Program-made: the position numbers and the translations under genes | The notes under the pieces: model-generated | Told to the model about the DNA's origin: nothing | Database searches by the model: none | Seen by the model: the letters and a program-made list of their open reading frames with translations, nothing else | In this document: piece by piece, positions 6,121 through 6,402 of the stretch | Layout of the letters: each line of letters opens with the position of its first letter | How positions within the stretch are numbered: the stretch's first letter is position 1 | Origin: Bacteroidaceae bacterium | GTDB taxonomy: Bacteria; Bacteroidota; Bacteroidia; Bacteroidales; Bacteroidaceae | NCBI GenBank assembly: GCA_016292545.1 | Contig: JAEDIG010000139.1 | Span: 1 to 6,402 of the forward strand | Length of the DNA stretch: 6,402 bases | Direction: 5' to 3'

Positions 6121-6208
6121 TCCCTTATAAATCCATAATTAGTGATGTGTGTATCAACTGGACCATCAGCGGGCAGTTGGTTGATTCAGCCCCAGATACT
6201 ATAAGGGA
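6121..6208. repeat. 9-base inverted repeat enclosing an 88-base segment
   Basis: TCCCTTATA (6121-6129) and TATAAGGGA (6200-6208) are perfect 9-base inverted repeats. Near the centre a second inverted pair, CAACTG (6155-6160) and CAGTTG (6174-6179), is almost concentric with the outer one, and an adjacent ATCAAC/GTTGAT pair offers an alternative fold. The segment lies in the gap between the nuclease-family gene and the MATE promoter. It might be a small palindromic element or a transcription end structure; no U-run follows, so it is not a standard terminator. It could also be chance. Confidence 0.3.
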
Positions 6209-6235
6209 ATTTGAGGTGAACGTCAAATACTGTAA

Positions 6236-6400
6236 CTATTCCTTGGGCAAATAGTCGAAATCGTTGATGGTTCCTGTCTTTGAGGAAAAGCTGATGCCCA
6301 CCCTGTAGACTTTCCGGCTGTCTGCTGCATAGGGCTTTTCATAGCCTTTTTCCGCTATCTGGTCCAGGGCGGCCTTGGACGTGCCGTTGAGCTTGAACTC
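6236..6400 (-). CDS. C-terminal end of AAA-ATPase-like / PD-(D/E)XK nuclease family protein
   Basis: The last 54 codons of a gene that enters from the right edge; the start and ATPase part are outside the window, and the stop is TAG at 6238-6236. The visible part begins with EFKLNGTSKAALDQI, continues through GYEKPYAADSRKVYRVGISFS and ends DYLPKE. This matches the C-terminal PD-(D/E)XK nuclease-like domain (PDDEXK_9, formerly DUF1703) attached to an AAA-ATPase-like domain; the EFK supplies the E-x-K half of the nuclease motif, followed by the usual AL-QI--KGY and AAD--K-Y--G--FS pattern. These proteins are abundant, often multi-copy, in Bacteroidota; their function is unknown and a defence or mobile-element link is only suspected. 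The gene appears intact at this end. Confidence 0.8.
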   Translation of the reverse strand, partial: EFKLNGTSKAALDQIAEKGYEKPYAADSRKVYRVGISFSSKTGTINDFDYLPKE

Positions 6401-6402
6401 AA

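Noticed and set aside
1..6402. CRISPR arrays, tRNA or rRNA genes, insertion sequences
   Set aside because: I saw no regularly spaced repeats, tRNA-like cloverleaf, rRNA sequence or transposase in either strand.

Overview
The window looks like chromosomal DNA from a member of the Bacteroidota, most likely Bacteroidales. Three independent promoter candidates carry the -7 element TAnnTTTG that is characteristic of this phylum, and two of them have a TTG/TTTG element exactly 20 bases upstream. Strong Shine-Dalgarno sequences are absent, and the best protein resemblances are to families common in gut Bacteroidales. Every gene I can support lies on the minus strand, so the window is read from right (6402) to left (1).

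Layout in the direction of transcription. (a) 6402-6236 is the last 54 codons of an AAA-ATPase-like/PD-(D/E)XK nuclease family protein. (b) A 175-base non-coding gap follows, holding a long-range inverted repeat and a well-formed Bacteroidota promoter. (c) 6060-4020 is a two-gene unit: a MATE-family efflux transporter overlapping by 8 bases the tRNA methyltransferase gene trmO. (d) 4019-3877 is an AT-rich gap of 143 bases with a second promoter and nested inverted repeats. (e) 3876-136 is a tightly packed five-gene operon: PqqD-like peptide-binding protein, ABC exporter, HprK-like kinase, S24/S26 (signal-peptidase-like) serine peptidase, and O6-methylguanine-DNA methyltransferase. Junctions are an 8-base overlap, a 4-base ATGA overlap, a 2-base gap, and a 1-base gap or 14-base overlap. 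(f) 135-1 holds a third promoter and probably the first six codons of a further gene.

The main interest is block (e). A PqqD-type RiPP recognition element, an HprK-like kinase of the sort that phosphorylates lasso-peptide precursors, an exporter without its own C39 leader peptidase and a free serine peptidase together suggest binding, phosphorylation, cleavage and export of a small peptide. No lasso cyclase (asparagine-synthetase-like), transglutaminase-like leader protease, radical SAM enzyme or clear precursor peptide is present in this window. The substrate is therefore unknown. The coupling of a DNA-alkylation repair gene to the end of this operon is unexplained.
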